A stretch of DNA of 64,000 bases from Deinococcus hopiensis KR-140 (GTDB lineage Bacteria > Deinococcota > Deinococci > Deinococcales > Deinococcaceae), in assembly GCA_943327755.2 (NCBI GenBank), contig CALPYF020000019.1, positions 15,292 to 79,291 of the forward strand. Reading direction: 5' to 3'. Shown here one piece after another: positions 37,168-45,548 of this stretch (within the stretch, counting starts at the first letter, position 1; the number at the start of each line of letters is the position of its first letter). Position numbers and translations under genes: made by a program. Below the pieces are notes generated by a model, which was given only the letters and a program-made list of their open reading frames with translations, made no database searches and was not told the DNA's origin.

Positions 37168-37779
37168 TCACAGGTCCGCGCGGGTCAGCCGCACGTGCCA
37201 GAGCTTCGCGTCCTGCAACGTGGGCAGCTGCGGCGTGCGGCCCAGCACCACCGCGTCGTACGCGGCGCGCATCTGCCGGGCGCACACGTCCGGCGCCATG
37301 CGGCCAATCGCGGTACCCAGTCCCGGACACGCCACCCGCCGGATGGGCGACCCGCCCGACGCGTTGTGCGCCTGCACGGCCAGCAGCGCCGCCCGGAACG
37401 CCAGGAACGCATTCGGCGTGCCCGATACGTCCGCCGGGACGCGCATGGTCGGCGCGCAGATCAGGTGCGGCCACACCACGTCCAGCGTCGGCACGATGAA
37501 CGCCTGTCCGACCAGCAGCTCCCCGTGGTAGTCCCGGCGGATGCGCTCCTGCACGCGCTCCTGCAGGTCCCACCCGAACTGCTCACTGAACGCCAGATCG
37601 ATTCCGCCATCCATGAACCCGAAACTGTTCGCGGGGCTGACCAGCGCGTCTGCCTCATCCTGAAAGATGTCGCCCAACTGCACCCGCACCTGATCCACAC
37701 CCGCGAAATGCGCCGCCCAGGCGTCCACGACCTCTGGAGTGCGATCCCGAAGGTCGAAGCGGACGCCTGTGAGATCCAT
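37168..37779 (-). CDS. Macro domain protein (ADP-ribose binding)
   Basis: A 203-residue macro domain. The core reads VQLGDIFQDEADALVSPANSFGFMDGGIDLAFSEQFG (in pieces: GDIF at about 36, SPANSFGFMDGGID at about 48-61), and later PIRRVACPGLGTAIGRM, where loop 2 (GLGTAIGRM) contacts the distal ribose. Macro domains bind or hydrolyse ADP-ribose, O-acetyl-ADP-ribose or Appr-1''-p. It starts 3 bp after the nadV stop and is clearly in that operon, so it probably handles ADP-ribosyl products while NadV recycles the nicotinamide. Which reaction it performs is not visible. Confidence 0.9.
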   Translation of the reverse strand: MDLTGVRFDLRDRTPEVVDAWAAHFAGVDQVRVQLGDIFQDEADALVSPANSFGFMDGGIDLAFSEQFGWDLQERVQERIRRDYHGELLVGQAFIVPTLDVVWPHLICAPTMRVPADVSGTPNAFLAFRAALLAVQAHNASGGSPIRRVACPGLGTAIGRMAPDVCARQMRAAYDAVVLGRTPQLPTLQDAKLWHVRLTRADL

Positions 37780-37782
37780 GGC

Positions 37783-39171
37783 TTACCCGCGTCCCCGGAT
37801 GGTGTCCAGCGTGTCCCGCACCAGCAGTTCGCCGTCGCGGTACACGGTGCGCATGAGGCTGCCGGGGAAGTCGGTGTCGAAGGTCCTGTACGCCTTCGTG
37901 ACCATGCGGCCGCCTTCCTGCACGAGGTCGAGGATGCCGTCCTTGCTGCGTTTGCCGGGGTCGGTGACGGGGTCTTTGTAGATGCCGCGGTACGCGCCGT
38001 CGATCTGGCCTGCGCTGGCCTTGTACGCGAAGCGCTGGGTGTCGCGGTCGACTTTCTGCAGCAGGGCGCCGCCCATGCCGAAGGAGACGTTCTCGGCGCT
38101 GTAGCCGTCCACGTCGAGGTTCCCGAGGATCTGGCGGATGGTGTCTTCGTCGATGCCGTCGCCCTGGATGACGCGGACGTGGTTCAGGACCTTGTAGCCC
38201 CTGCTGTTGGTGGTGGTGCCGTACTTGGCGGCCAGGGCGTTCACGGCGAGGCGGACCATGGCGGGCGGTTCGCCGCTGTCGGGCCGGACGACCAGGGTGC
38301 CGCCCGAGGCGATGACGTCGGCCTTGAGTTCCTCGCCCCAGAGGGTGTTGATGGCGTTCTTGAGGTCGTAGCTGTCGCTGACGACGGCGTAGATGCTGCC
38401 GGGGCGGCTGAACTGCGTGATCATGTTGCGGTACGCGTCGACCTCGTGCGCCTTGCCCCAGCTGGTGATGGTGCTGTGTTCGGCGGCGGGGATGGAAAAC
38501 GCGGCGATGTCGGCGCCGTAGTGGTTCCGGGCGACCCGCAGGGCCTCCAGCGTGTCGCTGCCCTGGAAGTTGATGAGGTGGGCGAGGCCGCCGATGCCTG
38601 CGCTCTCGCGGCTGCTGACGCCCCTGGACCCGAAGTCGTGCAGTTTGAACGGGAGTTCCTCGGCGGCGCAGTCGCTGGTCTTTTCGAGGGCGGCGCGGAT
38701 GATCTCGCGGATGTGCCAGCTCTGCGTGGCGACGGTGGTGGGGTACCAGACGCGCATCAGCATCGTCTCGAACCAGCCGACCAGCCAGGGGAGTTCGGGG
38801 TCCGTGTTCGTGCAGCTCAGGAGGACGTTGTGGATGGGTACCAGAGTGCCTTCCGGGACGGCGCGGATGTGCAGGGGCAGGCGGCCGCCGTGGACGTTCA
38901 CGACGCGCATCCAGCCGTCATAGGGGAAGGGTTCGCCGTGCGCCTCGATCAGGGCGCGGGCCTCCTCGACCATCTCGGCGGTGACGCGGGTGGTCAGGTA
39001 GCGGTCGAGGATGTACTGCAACCCGAAGAAGCGCGTCTGCGGGTACTTGCCGCCGCGACTTTCCAGGTAGGAAAAGAGGCGGGTGGTGCCTTTCGGGTAC
39101 TGCAGGAAGTGGCTGCTCTTGTAGGAGTCGGTGTCGAGGATGATGTTGCGGTCGTTCAGGGGAGTGGTCAT
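37783..39171 (-). CDS. nadV: Nicotinamide phosphoribosyltransferase
   Basis: Makes NMN from nicotinamide and PRPP, the salvage entry of NAD made from nicotinamide. The 462 residues match the NAMPT/NadV family: LDTDSYKSSHFLQYPKGTT at the N-terminus, FKLHDFGSRGVSSRESAGIGG, the catalytic histidine region PAAEHSTITSWG, YAVVSDSYDL, VVRPDSGEPP and VIQGDGIDEDTI plus SFGMGGALLQKVDRDTQRFA. AGGAGG lies about 7 nt before the ATG, a real Shine-Dalgarno site. It is followed by a macro-domain gene and preceded by a 24-bp inverted repeat. Confidence 0.96.
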   Translation of the reverse strand: MTTPLNDRNIILDTDSYKSSHFLQYPKGTTRLFSYLESRGGKYPQTRFFGLQYILDRYLTTRVTAEMVEEARALIEAHGEPFPYDGWMRVVNVHGGRLPLHIRAVPEGTLVPIHNVLLSCTNTDPELPWLVGWFETMLMRVWYPTTVATQSWHIREIIRAALEKTSDCAAEELPFKLHDFGSRGVSSRESAGIGGLAHLINFQGSDTLEALRVARNHYGADIAAFSIPAAEHSTITSWGKAHEVDAYRNMITQFSRPGSIYAVVSDSYDLKNAINTLWGEELKADVIASGGTLVVRPDSGEPPAMVRLAVNALAAKYGTTTNSRGYKVLNHVRVIQGDGIDEDTIRQILGNLDVDGYSAENVSFGMGGALLQKVDRDTQRFAYKASAGQIDGAYRGIYKDPVTDPGKRSKDGILDLVQEGGRMVTKAYRTFDTDFPGSLMRTVYRDGELLVRDTLDTIRGRG

Positions 39172-39205
39172 GGGATGCCTCCTATGGTGCAACCTCTTGT
39201 GTGAC

Positions 39206-39229
39206 TCATAATCCAGAAATCTATTATGA
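39206..39229. promoter_or_regulatory. Inverted repeat upstream of nadV, candidate operator
   Basis: TCATAAT-N10-ATTATGA, perfect 7-bp arms, 35 bp upstream of the nadV start inside an unusually AT-rich stretch (about 39200-39240). Position and symmetry fit a repressor site; an NrtR-type Nudix regulator or NiaR would be natural candidates, but I cannot match a known consensus. Confidence 0.55.
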
Positions 39230-39403
39230 AAACTATGAACAAGGGGATGTATGAGGTTGAGGCAATCGTAGTCTCGCGCCAGATCGCCGGGTTCTTCAGT
39301 CGGGGAACCTGTCCCAGACGACCTTCGCGCGTCTGCACAGCGGTGGGGAAGAGGTGCGAAGTCCTTCACGCCACCCTGCTGACCGTGCGTTTATCATTCC
39401 TTC

Positions 39404-41929
39404 ATGCCCGCGCGCCGCTCCGCGACCGTCCTGCTCCTCACGGCCCTCCTGACCGCCTGCGGCTCGGGTTCCGGCGGCAGCGGCACCACCCCCGCCCCCA
39501 CACCGACGCCCACGCCGACGCCCACGCCAGCGCCCGCCCCCACGCCAGCCCCGACCCCGGCGCCCACGCTGCCCACCGCAAAATGGAGTGACCCCGCCAC
39601 CTGGGGTGGCACCCTGCCCACCGCCGGGCAGAAGGTCACCCTGCCCGCCGGGAAACGCGTGCTGCTGGACACCACCCCGCCCGACCTGGGCGGCCTGACC
39701 ATCCCCACCGGCACGGTGCTGGAATTCGACGACACGGCCGACCGCACCCTGCGCGCCGAGTGGATCATGGTGCACGGCGAACTCCGCATCGGCAGCGAGG
39801 GCAAGCCCTTCACGCACCACGCCGAGATCCTCCTGACGAACGCAGTCCCCGGCGAGGACGTCATGGGCATGGGCGACCGCGTGCTGGGCGTCATGGACGG
39901 CACCCTGGAACTCCACGGTCAACCCCGCCTCGCCTGGACGCGCCTGAACGCCACCGCCCGCCGGGGCAGCAGCACCCTGACGCTGGACCGCGCGCCCGAC
40001 TGGCAGCCCGGCGACAGCCTCACCCTGACGAGCACCGACTTCAACCCGGCCCAGACCGAACAGGTCACCGTGCAGCGCGTCAGCGGCACTGCCGTCACCC
40101 TCGCCGCGCCCCTGAAGTACACGCACTGGGGCGACCCGATCACCGTCGCGGGCCTCAGTGTCAACGAACGCGCCGAGGTGGGCCTCCTGACCCGCAACGT
40201 TGTCGTGGCCGCCACCGACGACGCCGCGCAGACCGGCGTGGGCGCGCACGTCATGATCATGGGCGCCAGCACCGCCCGCATCGAGGGCGCGGAATTCACC
40301 CGCGTGGGGCAGCTGAACACCCTGCGCCGCTACCCCGTGCACTTCCACCAGCTGGGCAGCGCCCCCGCCTCCTACCTGCGGGGCAGCAGCGTGCACGCCT
40401 CCTTCAACCGCTGCGTCGTCGTGCACGGCACCTCGGGGCTGCGCGTGCAGGACAACGTCACCTTTGACAACATCGGCCACTGCCTCTTCCTGGAAGACGG
40501 CGACGAGACCGGCAACACCCTCAGCGGGAACCTCGTCACGCGCGTCAAGGCGCCCGACGCCAAACAGGGGCAGACGCCGCTGCTCGACAGCGACAAGCGC
40601 CCCGCCGCGTACTGGATCACCCACCCCGCCAACACCGTCAGGAACAACGTCGCCGCCGGGGTGGACGGCACCGGCTTCTGGCTCGCGTTCCCCGAACACC
40701 CCACCGGCCTCGCTGCCGCGAAGACCGACCTCTGGCCCCGCCGCACCCCGCTGGGCGACTTCAGCGGCAACGTCGCCCACGGCACCGACCGTGGCCTGAA
40801 CCTCGACAACGGGCCGAAACCCGACGGCACCACCGAGGTCACGTATTACGCGCCCGTCACCACCCCCAGCGACCCCAAGAGCGCGCCCGTCACCGCCACC
40901 CTGGACACCTTCACCGCGTACAAGAACCGCGACCACGGCGTGTGGCTGCGCGGGAAGGGCCACGTCCTGCTGAACGCCACCCTCGCCGACAACGGCGTCG
41001 GCGCGACCTTCGCCAGCGACGACAGCACCCTCCGGGGCGGCCTTCTCATCGGCGAGACGCCCAACCTCGGCCAGCCCGAGAGCTGGGAACCCACCGGCAC
41101 CGGCGGCCGCGCCCTCCCACGCCCCTGGGACCCCGGCTTCCCCATCCGCGGCTACCAGTTCTACGACGGGCACGTCACCATCGACGGCGCGACCCTCGCC
41201 GGATTCACACCCGACGCCACCCGGCAGGCCAGCGGTCTGGGGTACCTCACGAAGAACGCCTTCAGCCTCGTCCCCACCAACAACGCCCTGAACCTCCGCT
41301 GGGCCGACGCCAGCCCCCACGTGTACTTCCCGGCTGCGCAACCCGACAAGGACGGCGACAAGGCCGCCACGTTCCTCGACACCGACGGCACCGTCACCGG
41401 CACGGCCGGACTGACCGTCACCGCCAGCCCCCTCCTGAAAGGCGCACCCGACTGCACCCCCAACGCCGACTGGAACGCCAGCACCTGCCCCGGCGCGTAC
41501 ACTCGCCTGTGGCTCCAGGACGTCACCGGCGGCAAGCTCGCCCCCATCACCGTGACCGGCCCGCACGGCACCGTCAGCCTCACCGGGACGCCGGGGAACT
41601 TCACCAGTTTCAGCACCAGCGCCCGCCTGAACCAGACCTACACCCTGACCCCCAGCGCCGCCAGCACCCACCTGCGCCTCGGCCTCCAGAACCGCCAGCC
41701 CGGCGACACCCTGACCGTCACCCTGCCCGCCGCTGCGGAGCCCCGCATCTACCGCGACTGGTGGATCGACAACCGCAACCTCCTGAAAAAAGTCACCCCC
41801 GCCGCCCTGCCGGGCACCACCGGCGACAGCTACACCTACGAGAACGGGCAGCTCACCCTGAAACTCGTCGTGCAGGCCAGCCGGGACTACGCCCAGGTGG
41901 AGATCTGCACGACCGACCTGTGCAAGTAA
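39404..41929 (+). CDS. G8-domain lipoprotein, CEMIP/TMEM2-like
   Basis: An 841-residue predicted lipoprotein (LLTAC lipobox, cysteine 19) with a Thr/Pro linker (28-57) to a G8 domain: KWSDPATWGGTLPTAGQKVTLPAGKRVLLD, then GGLTIPTGTVLEF and WIMVHGELRIGSEGKPF. A right-handed beta-helix follows, with RRYPVHFHQLG (about 308) and HASFNRCVVVHGTSGLRVQDNV, as in vertebrate CEMIP, TMEM2 and fibrocystin. Those act on or bind hyaluronan; bacterial members are barely studied. The C-terminus has a CTPNADWNASTCPG pair of cysteines and a final EICTTDLCK. TATCAT (39392-39397) is 6 nt before the ATG. Confidence 0.85.
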   Translation: MPARRSATVLLLTALLTACGSGSGGSGTTPAPTPTPTPTPTPAPAPTPAPTPAPTLPTAKWSDPATWGGTLPTAGQKVTLPAGKRVLLDTTPPDLGGLTIPTGTVLEFDDTADRTLRAEWIMVHGELRIGSEGKPFTHHAEILLTNAVPGEDVMGMGDRVLGVMDGTLELHGQPRLAWTRLNATARRGSSTLTLDRAPDWQPGDSLTLTSTDFNPAQTEQVTVQRVSGTAVTLAAPLKYTHWGDPITVAGLSVNERAEVGLLTRNVVVAATDDAAQTGVGAHVMIMGASTARIEGAEFTRVGQLNTLRRYPVHFHQLGSAPASYLRGSSVHASFNRCVVVHGTSGLRVQDNVTFDNIGHCLFLEDGDETGNTLSGNLVTRVKAPDAKQGQTPLLDSDKRPAAYWITHPANTVRNNVAAGVDGTGFWLAFPEHPTGLAAAKTDLWPRRTPLGDFSGNVAHGTDRGLNLDNGPKPDGTTEVTYYAPVTTPSDPKSAPVTATLDTFTAYKNRDHGVWLRGKGHVLLNATLADNGVGATFASDDSTLRGGLLIGETPNLGQPESWEPTGTGGRALPRPWDPGFPIRGYQFYDGHVTIDGATLAGFTPDATRQASGLGYLTKNAFSLVPTNNALNLRWADASPHVYFPAAQPDKDGDKAATFLDTDGTVTGTAGLTVTASPLLKGAPDCTPNADWNASTCPGAYTRLWLQDVTGGKLAPITVTGPHGTVSLTGTPGNFTSFSTSARLNQTYTLTPSAASTHLRLGLQNRQPGDTLTVTLPAAAEPRIYRDWWIDNRNLLKKVTPAALPGTTGDSYTYENGQLTLKLVVQASRDYAQVEICTTDLCK

Positions 41930-41951
41930 AGAGGAGGGGAGCCCCCAGCCC

Positions 41952-42884
41952 TTACAGGTACACCTGACAGCCCCGCGCGATCAGCGTGTCGAAGGCGTCC
42001 GGCAGCTGCTCGATGCGGTTCCAGCGCAGGTCGAGTTTCCGCAACTCCGGCAGGTGCGCCAGCCCCTCGGGGAGGCTGGTCAGTTCGTTGGCGCGCAGGT
42101 CGAGGGTCCGGAGTGCGCTCAGGTCGCCCAGCGTGCCCGGCAGGTGCGTCAGGGCGTTGAAGCGCAGGTTCAGCGTGGTCAGGCGGGCAAGTTGCCCCAG
42201 CGAGTCCGGCAGCGCCGTCAGCGCGTTGCCCTGAAGGTCGAGAACCTCCAGCGCTCCGCACCCGCCCAGGCTAGCTGGCACCCCGGTCAGGCGGGCGTTC
42301 ATGACGTGCAGTTCCCGCAGAGAGCCCAGCGCCCCGAGCCCGTCCGGCAGGGCCTCCAGCGGGTTGCCGTACAGCCGCAGTTCCGTCAGGGCGCGCAGAT
42401 CGCCCAGCCAGTCCGGCAGGCGCGTCAGGACGTTGTCCGTCACGTTCAGGTACGTCAGCGCCCCCAGGTGCCGCAGGGACTCCGGCAGCTCCGTCAGGTG
42501 GTTGTGGCTCAGGTACAGGAACGCCAGCCGCCCCAGCCCGCCGAACACGTCCGGCAGGGCCACCAGCTCGTTGTGCCCCAGATCCAGCATCCGCAACTCG
42601 CGCAGGTCGCCCAGCGCGTCCGGCAGGGTCGCGAAACGGTTCGCGGACAGGTTCAGCGTCCGTAGCCCGCTGCGCGTCCACACCCAGTCCGGCACGTCCG
42701 TCAGCGCGTTGTCGTACACGCTGAAGACCGTCAGTTCCGGCGCGGCCTCCCGCCCCGGCAGGGCCTCCAGACCCAGCCCGTCCAGATTCACGCGGCCCAC
42801 CCCCGACCAGTCGGGCAGATTCAGCAGCGCCGTTCCCCGCAGATCCGAGAGATGCTGGTGGACGGGGAGTGTGACAGCAGACAT
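41952..42884 (-). CDS. Leucine-rich repeat protein
   Basis: A 310-residue cytoplasmic protein made of about ten 23-residue leucine-rich repeats of the bacterial LPxx type, for example LPDALGDLRELRMLDLGHNELVA and LPESLRHLGALTYLNVTDNVLTR. The N-terminal 45 residues form a cap, and the last repeat ends IEQLPDAFDTLIARGCQVYL. No kinase, ligase or other domain is attached and there is no signal peptide. Such proteins bind partner proteins; the partner is unknown. TACGCT (42891-42896) lies 6 nt from the ATG. Confidence 0.93.
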   Translation of the reverse strand: MSAVTLPVHQHLSDLRGTALLNLPDWSGVGRVNLDGLGLEALPGREAAPELTVFSVYDNALTDVPDWVWTRSGLRTLNLSANRFATLPDALGDLRELRMLDLGHNELVALPDVFGGLGRLAFLYLSHNHLTELPESLRHLGALTYLNVTDNVLTRLPDWLGDLRALTELRLYGNPLEALPDGLGALGSLRELHVMNARLTGVPASLGGCGALEVLDLQGNALTALPDSLGQLARLTTLNLRFNALTHLPGTLGDLSALRTLDLRANELTSLPEGLAHLPELRKLDLRWNRIEQLPDAFDTLIARGCQVYL

Positions 42885-42921
42885 GCCCGCAGCGTAACGG
42901 CAGCGGGTGGGCTCATGAGGC

Positions 42922-43701
42922 TCAGGTCGTCAGGACGATGACGCGCTTGTCCACGTTCAGGACGCTTGCCCCGCCCGGCAGGTTCCCGAGTGGCTGGTCC
43001 CAGTGCATGTGCCCGCAGACGGTCAGCGGTGGGGGAGAGGCGCGGAGTACCCGGCTCAGGGACTCGTCACCCCGTTGAGTCGCGCCCAGAGCTGGGGCCT
43101 GATGCAGCAGCAGCACGTCCGGTCGGTGCTCCAGGGTCAGGGCCACGCCCGCCAGATAGTCCGCCTCTGTTCGCCGGGCGGGTCGCGCCGGGTCGCCGAT
43201 CACGCTGCCCATCCCTGCGACATTCAGGCCGGACAGCGTGACGCCGTCCACGTCCAGCAGGTGCGCCCGTCCCAGCGTGTCCGGGTGCGGATCGAAGGTG
43301 TCGTGGTTGCCCTGCACGCCCACCACCCACGCGAACGCCTCCGCGAAGGCCGCCCACACGGGTGTGACGTTCCCGGCTGCGCCCGGCACGTCCCCGCCGG
43401 GCGCGGCGTACAGGTCGCCCGCGAGCAGCACCCCGATTCGCCGCAGGTCGGGCAGGGAACCCCTCTCTGCCAGCGACACGCAGGCAGCCGCGACCTCCAG
43501 CCCCAGCAGGCGTGAACCGGTCCAGTCCTGCACGACGCCCTGAAGGTCACCCGTCAGCAGCAGGGCATCGAGACCGTCCGGCAGGGCGTCCACCTGTCCG
43601 CGCAGGAAGGGCAGGTGCCCGGTCTCCGTCCCACCGCGTTTTGCCGCGTTCAGGAACCGGATTCGGTGAAAGGGACGGTCCTGAAGGCTCAGCAGGCGCA
43701 T
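42922..43701 (-). CDS. Calcineurin-like metallophosphoesterase
   Basis: A 259-residue phosphoesterase. Metal-site motifs are LLTGDLQG (about 46-53), a second GDLYAAPGG, VQGNHDTFDPH and VCGHMHWDQP. The usual N-terminal DxH is less clear: the start reads LLSLQDRPFHRIRFLNA, so one metal ligand may be replaced or I have mis-placed it. Substrate unknown; a DNA, nucleotide or phosphoprotein ester are all possible. CAGCAT (43708-43713) is 6 nt before the chosen ATG; the frame is open to 43737. A second phosphoesterase lies at 59033-59680. Confidence 0.8.
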   Translation of the reverse strand: MRLLSLQDRPFHRIRFLNAAKRGGTETGHLPFLRGQVDALPDGLDALLLTGDLQGVVQDWTGSRLLGLEVAAACVSLAERGSLPDLRRIGVLLAGDLYAAPGGDVPGAAGNVTPVWAAFAEAFAWVVGVQGNHDTFDPHPDTLGRAHLLDVDGVTLSGLNVAGMGSVIGDPARPARRTEADYLAGVALTLEHRPDVLLLHQAPALGATQRGDESLSRVLRASPPPLTVCGHMHWDQPLGNLPGGASVLNVDKRVIVLTT

Positions 43702-43749
43702 GCCCCGATGCTGCTCGTCAGGGGCACCGGGGCACATCCGCCAGAACGC

Positions 43750-44610
43750 TCAGTCCTTCTTGGGCAGGGCGAGGCCCATCTGCTGGTACATCTGGTACTG
43801 GGGGGCGCCGCCGAGCATGTTCTGGCCGCCGTCGACGGGCAGGATGACGCCCGTGACGTAGCTGGCCGCGTCACTGACGAGGAACAGGGCGGCGTTGGCG
43901 ATGTCTTGGGGGATGCCGAAGCGGCCCAGCGGCACGGTGCTCATGAACTGCTGGCGGGTCTTCTCGTCGGGCGCGAGGCGGGCCATGCCCTCGGTGCCGT
44001 CGATGGGACCGGGGATGATGGCGTTCACGCGGATGCCGCGCAGGCCCCACTCGACGGCGAGGGTGCGGGTCAGGGCGTCCACGCCGGCCTTGGCGGCCAC
44101 GACGTGCGCCTGCATGGGGACGGGGACGCCGTACGCGCTGATGCTCAGGACGTTCCCGCCGGGGGTGGTCAGGTGGGGCGCGCAGGCCTTGATGGTGTTG
44201 TACGTGCCCAGCAGGTCGATGTCCACGACGGTCTTGAAGCCGTTGGGACTGATGCCGTCCACCGGGGCGGGGAAGTTCCCGGCGGCGCCCGCCAGGACGA
44301 TGTCGATCAGCCCGAAGGTCGCGACGGCCTGCGCGGCGGCGGCCTGGAGGGCGGCGATGTCGCGCACGTCGGCGCTCACGCCGATGGCCTGCCCGCCCGC
44401 GTCCGTGATGCCCTGCGCGGCCGTCTGGGCTTTTTCGAGGTTGCGGCCCAGGATGGTGACCCGGCAGCCGTGCGCGGCGAAGCTCTGCGCGATGCCGAGG
44501 TTGATGCCGCTGCCGCCCCCGGTGATCAGGGCGTGCCTGCCCTGCAGGAGGTCGGGGCGGAAGGTGCTGTCGGCGGTGCCGGGCTGGAGGGTGCCGGGGT
44601 TCTGGCTCAT
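43750..44610 (-). CDS. SDR oxidoreductase, 2,4-dienoyl-CoA reductase-like
   Basis: A 286-residue short-chain dehydrogenase. The NAD(P) site is GRHALITGGGSGINLGIAQSFA (about 24-45). The sequence AGAAGNFPAPVDGISPNGFKTVVDIDLLGTYN and the region SAYGVPVPMQAHVVAAKAGVDALTRTLAVEWG resemble peroxisomal-type dienoyl-CoA reductases, which keep the lysine but not the classical YxxxK tyrosine; here too no tyrosine precedes the AAK lysine by four. AAGGAG lies 8 nt before the ATG. Upstream on the same strand is a dienoyl-CoA isomerase-like gene, supporting a role in oxidation of unsaturated fatty acids. Confidence 0.82.
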   Translation of the reverse strand: MSQNPGTLQPGTADSTFRPDLLQGRHALITGGGSGINLGIAQSFAAHGCRVTILGRNLEKAQTAAQGITDAGGQAIGVSADVRDIAALQAAAAQAVATFGLIDIVLAGAAGNFPAPVDGISPNGFKTVVDIDLLGTYNTIKACAPHLTTPGGNVLSISAYGVPVPMQAHVVAAKAGVDALTRTLAVEWGLRGIRVNAIIPGPIDGTEGMARLAPDEKTRQQFMSTVPLGRFGIPQDIANAALFLVSDAASYVTGVILPVDGGQNMLGGAPQYQMYQQMGLALPKKD

Positions 44611-44675
44611 GGTGGGCTCCTTGGAAGTGGGCTGAGGGGCGGAGGGTCTAAAGGTCGAAGGGTCTCAGCGGTCCA

Positions 44676-44708
44676 GGTCGAGGGTCTTTGACTCTTCGAC
44701 CCTCGACC
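44676..44708. terminator. Hairpin between the isomerase and reductase genes
   Basis: GGTCGAGGGTC (44676-44686) pairs exactly with GACCCTCGACC (44698-44708), flanked by further GGTCGAAGGGTC words. It directly follows the isomerase stop on the minus strand and may be its terminator. Confidence 0.6.
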
Positions 44709-45446
44709 CTACTTCAGTGCCTGCGCGAGGCCGTCGGCGGTCATGTGCTGGGCGTTCCAGCGCACGGCCTGGTCGAGGCTCTGCGCGTGGGGGAGGCGGT
44801 CCTGGAGGGTGCGTTTGGTACCCTCGACCGCGCGGGGCGGCAGGGTGGCCAGTCCGGCGGCGAGGGCGTTTGCCCGTTCGAACAGGGCGTCCGGGGTGGG
44901 GAGCAGCTCGGTGATGAGGCCCCAGCGTTCGGCGGTGGGCGCGTCGATGGGGTCGCCGGTCAGGGCGAGATGCGCCGTGCGGCCGGTGCCGATCAGGTGC
45001 GGGAGGCGTTGCAGGCCGCCCAGGTCGGCGGTGATGCCCAGTTTCACCTCGGGGAGGCTGAAGCGGGCGTCCGCACTGGCGACGCGGATGTCGCAGGCGC
45101 TGATGAGTTCCAGGCCCGCGCCGATGCACCAGCCGTGCACGGCGGCGATCACCGGGATGGGCAGCGCGGCGAACGCGTCGATGGCGGCGTGCATCTCGGC
45201 GACGATCGCCGCGAAGGCGCCTGGGTCGCCCAGGGTAGGGGCGATGACGGGGGCGCTGGCGCGGACGTCCAGTCCGGCGCTGAAGAGGTCCTGGCCGCGC
45301 AGGATCAGCGCGCGGGCGCCGCCCAGTTCGGTCAGGACGCGGGGGATTTCGGGCCAGAAGGTCGGGCCCATGCTGCCCTTCTTGCTCGTCAGGGTCAGCG
45401 TGGCGACCTCACCCGCGTGGGTGAGATTCACGTTCTGGAATGTCAT
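44709..45446 (-). CDS. Enoyl-CoA hydratase/isomerase, dienoyl-CoA isomerase-like
   Basis: A 245-residue crotonase-family enzyme. The oxyanion-hole motifs are LILRGQDLFSAGLDVRA and AAVHGWCIGAGLELISACDIRVAS, and the following EVKLGITADLGGLQRLPHLIG carries an aspartate (ADLG) where ECH1-type delta3,5-delta2,4-dienoyl-CoA isomerases have their catalytic Asp, rather than the second Glu of hydratases only. TAGAGT (45453-45458) lies 6 nt before the ATG. With the reductase-like SDR downstream it would form an auxiliary beta-oxidation pair for unsaturated acyl-CoA. A plain hydratase remains possible. Confidence 0.82.
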   Translation of the reverse strand: MTFQNVNLTHAGEVATLTLTSKKGSMGPTFWPEIPRVLTELGGARALILRGQDLFSAGLDVRASAPVIAPTLGDPGAFAAIVAEMHAAIDAFAALPIPVIAAVHGWCIGAGLELISACDIRVASADARFSLPEVKLGITADLGGLQRLPHLIGTGRTAHLALTGDPIDAPTAERWGLITELLPTPDALFERANALAAGLATLPPRAVEGTKRTLQDRLPHAQSLDQAVRWNAQHMTADGLAQALK

Positions 45447-45548
45447 ACGTCCACTCTACCCCGCGCGGTGGACCGGGTTCAAAATTCTCTGCGCGGAGTT
45501 GACTGCGTGCGCAGCCGGCCGCGCCCCACTGCACTAGAATGCCCGGGC

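Noticed and set aside
39226..39403. A short plus-strand ORF starting MKTMNKGMYEVEAIVVSRQ
   Set aside because: It begins inside the nadV upstream palindrome and overlaps the G8 gene in another frame, with no promoter spacing or ribosome site. It could be a remnant, but the evidence is too thin.
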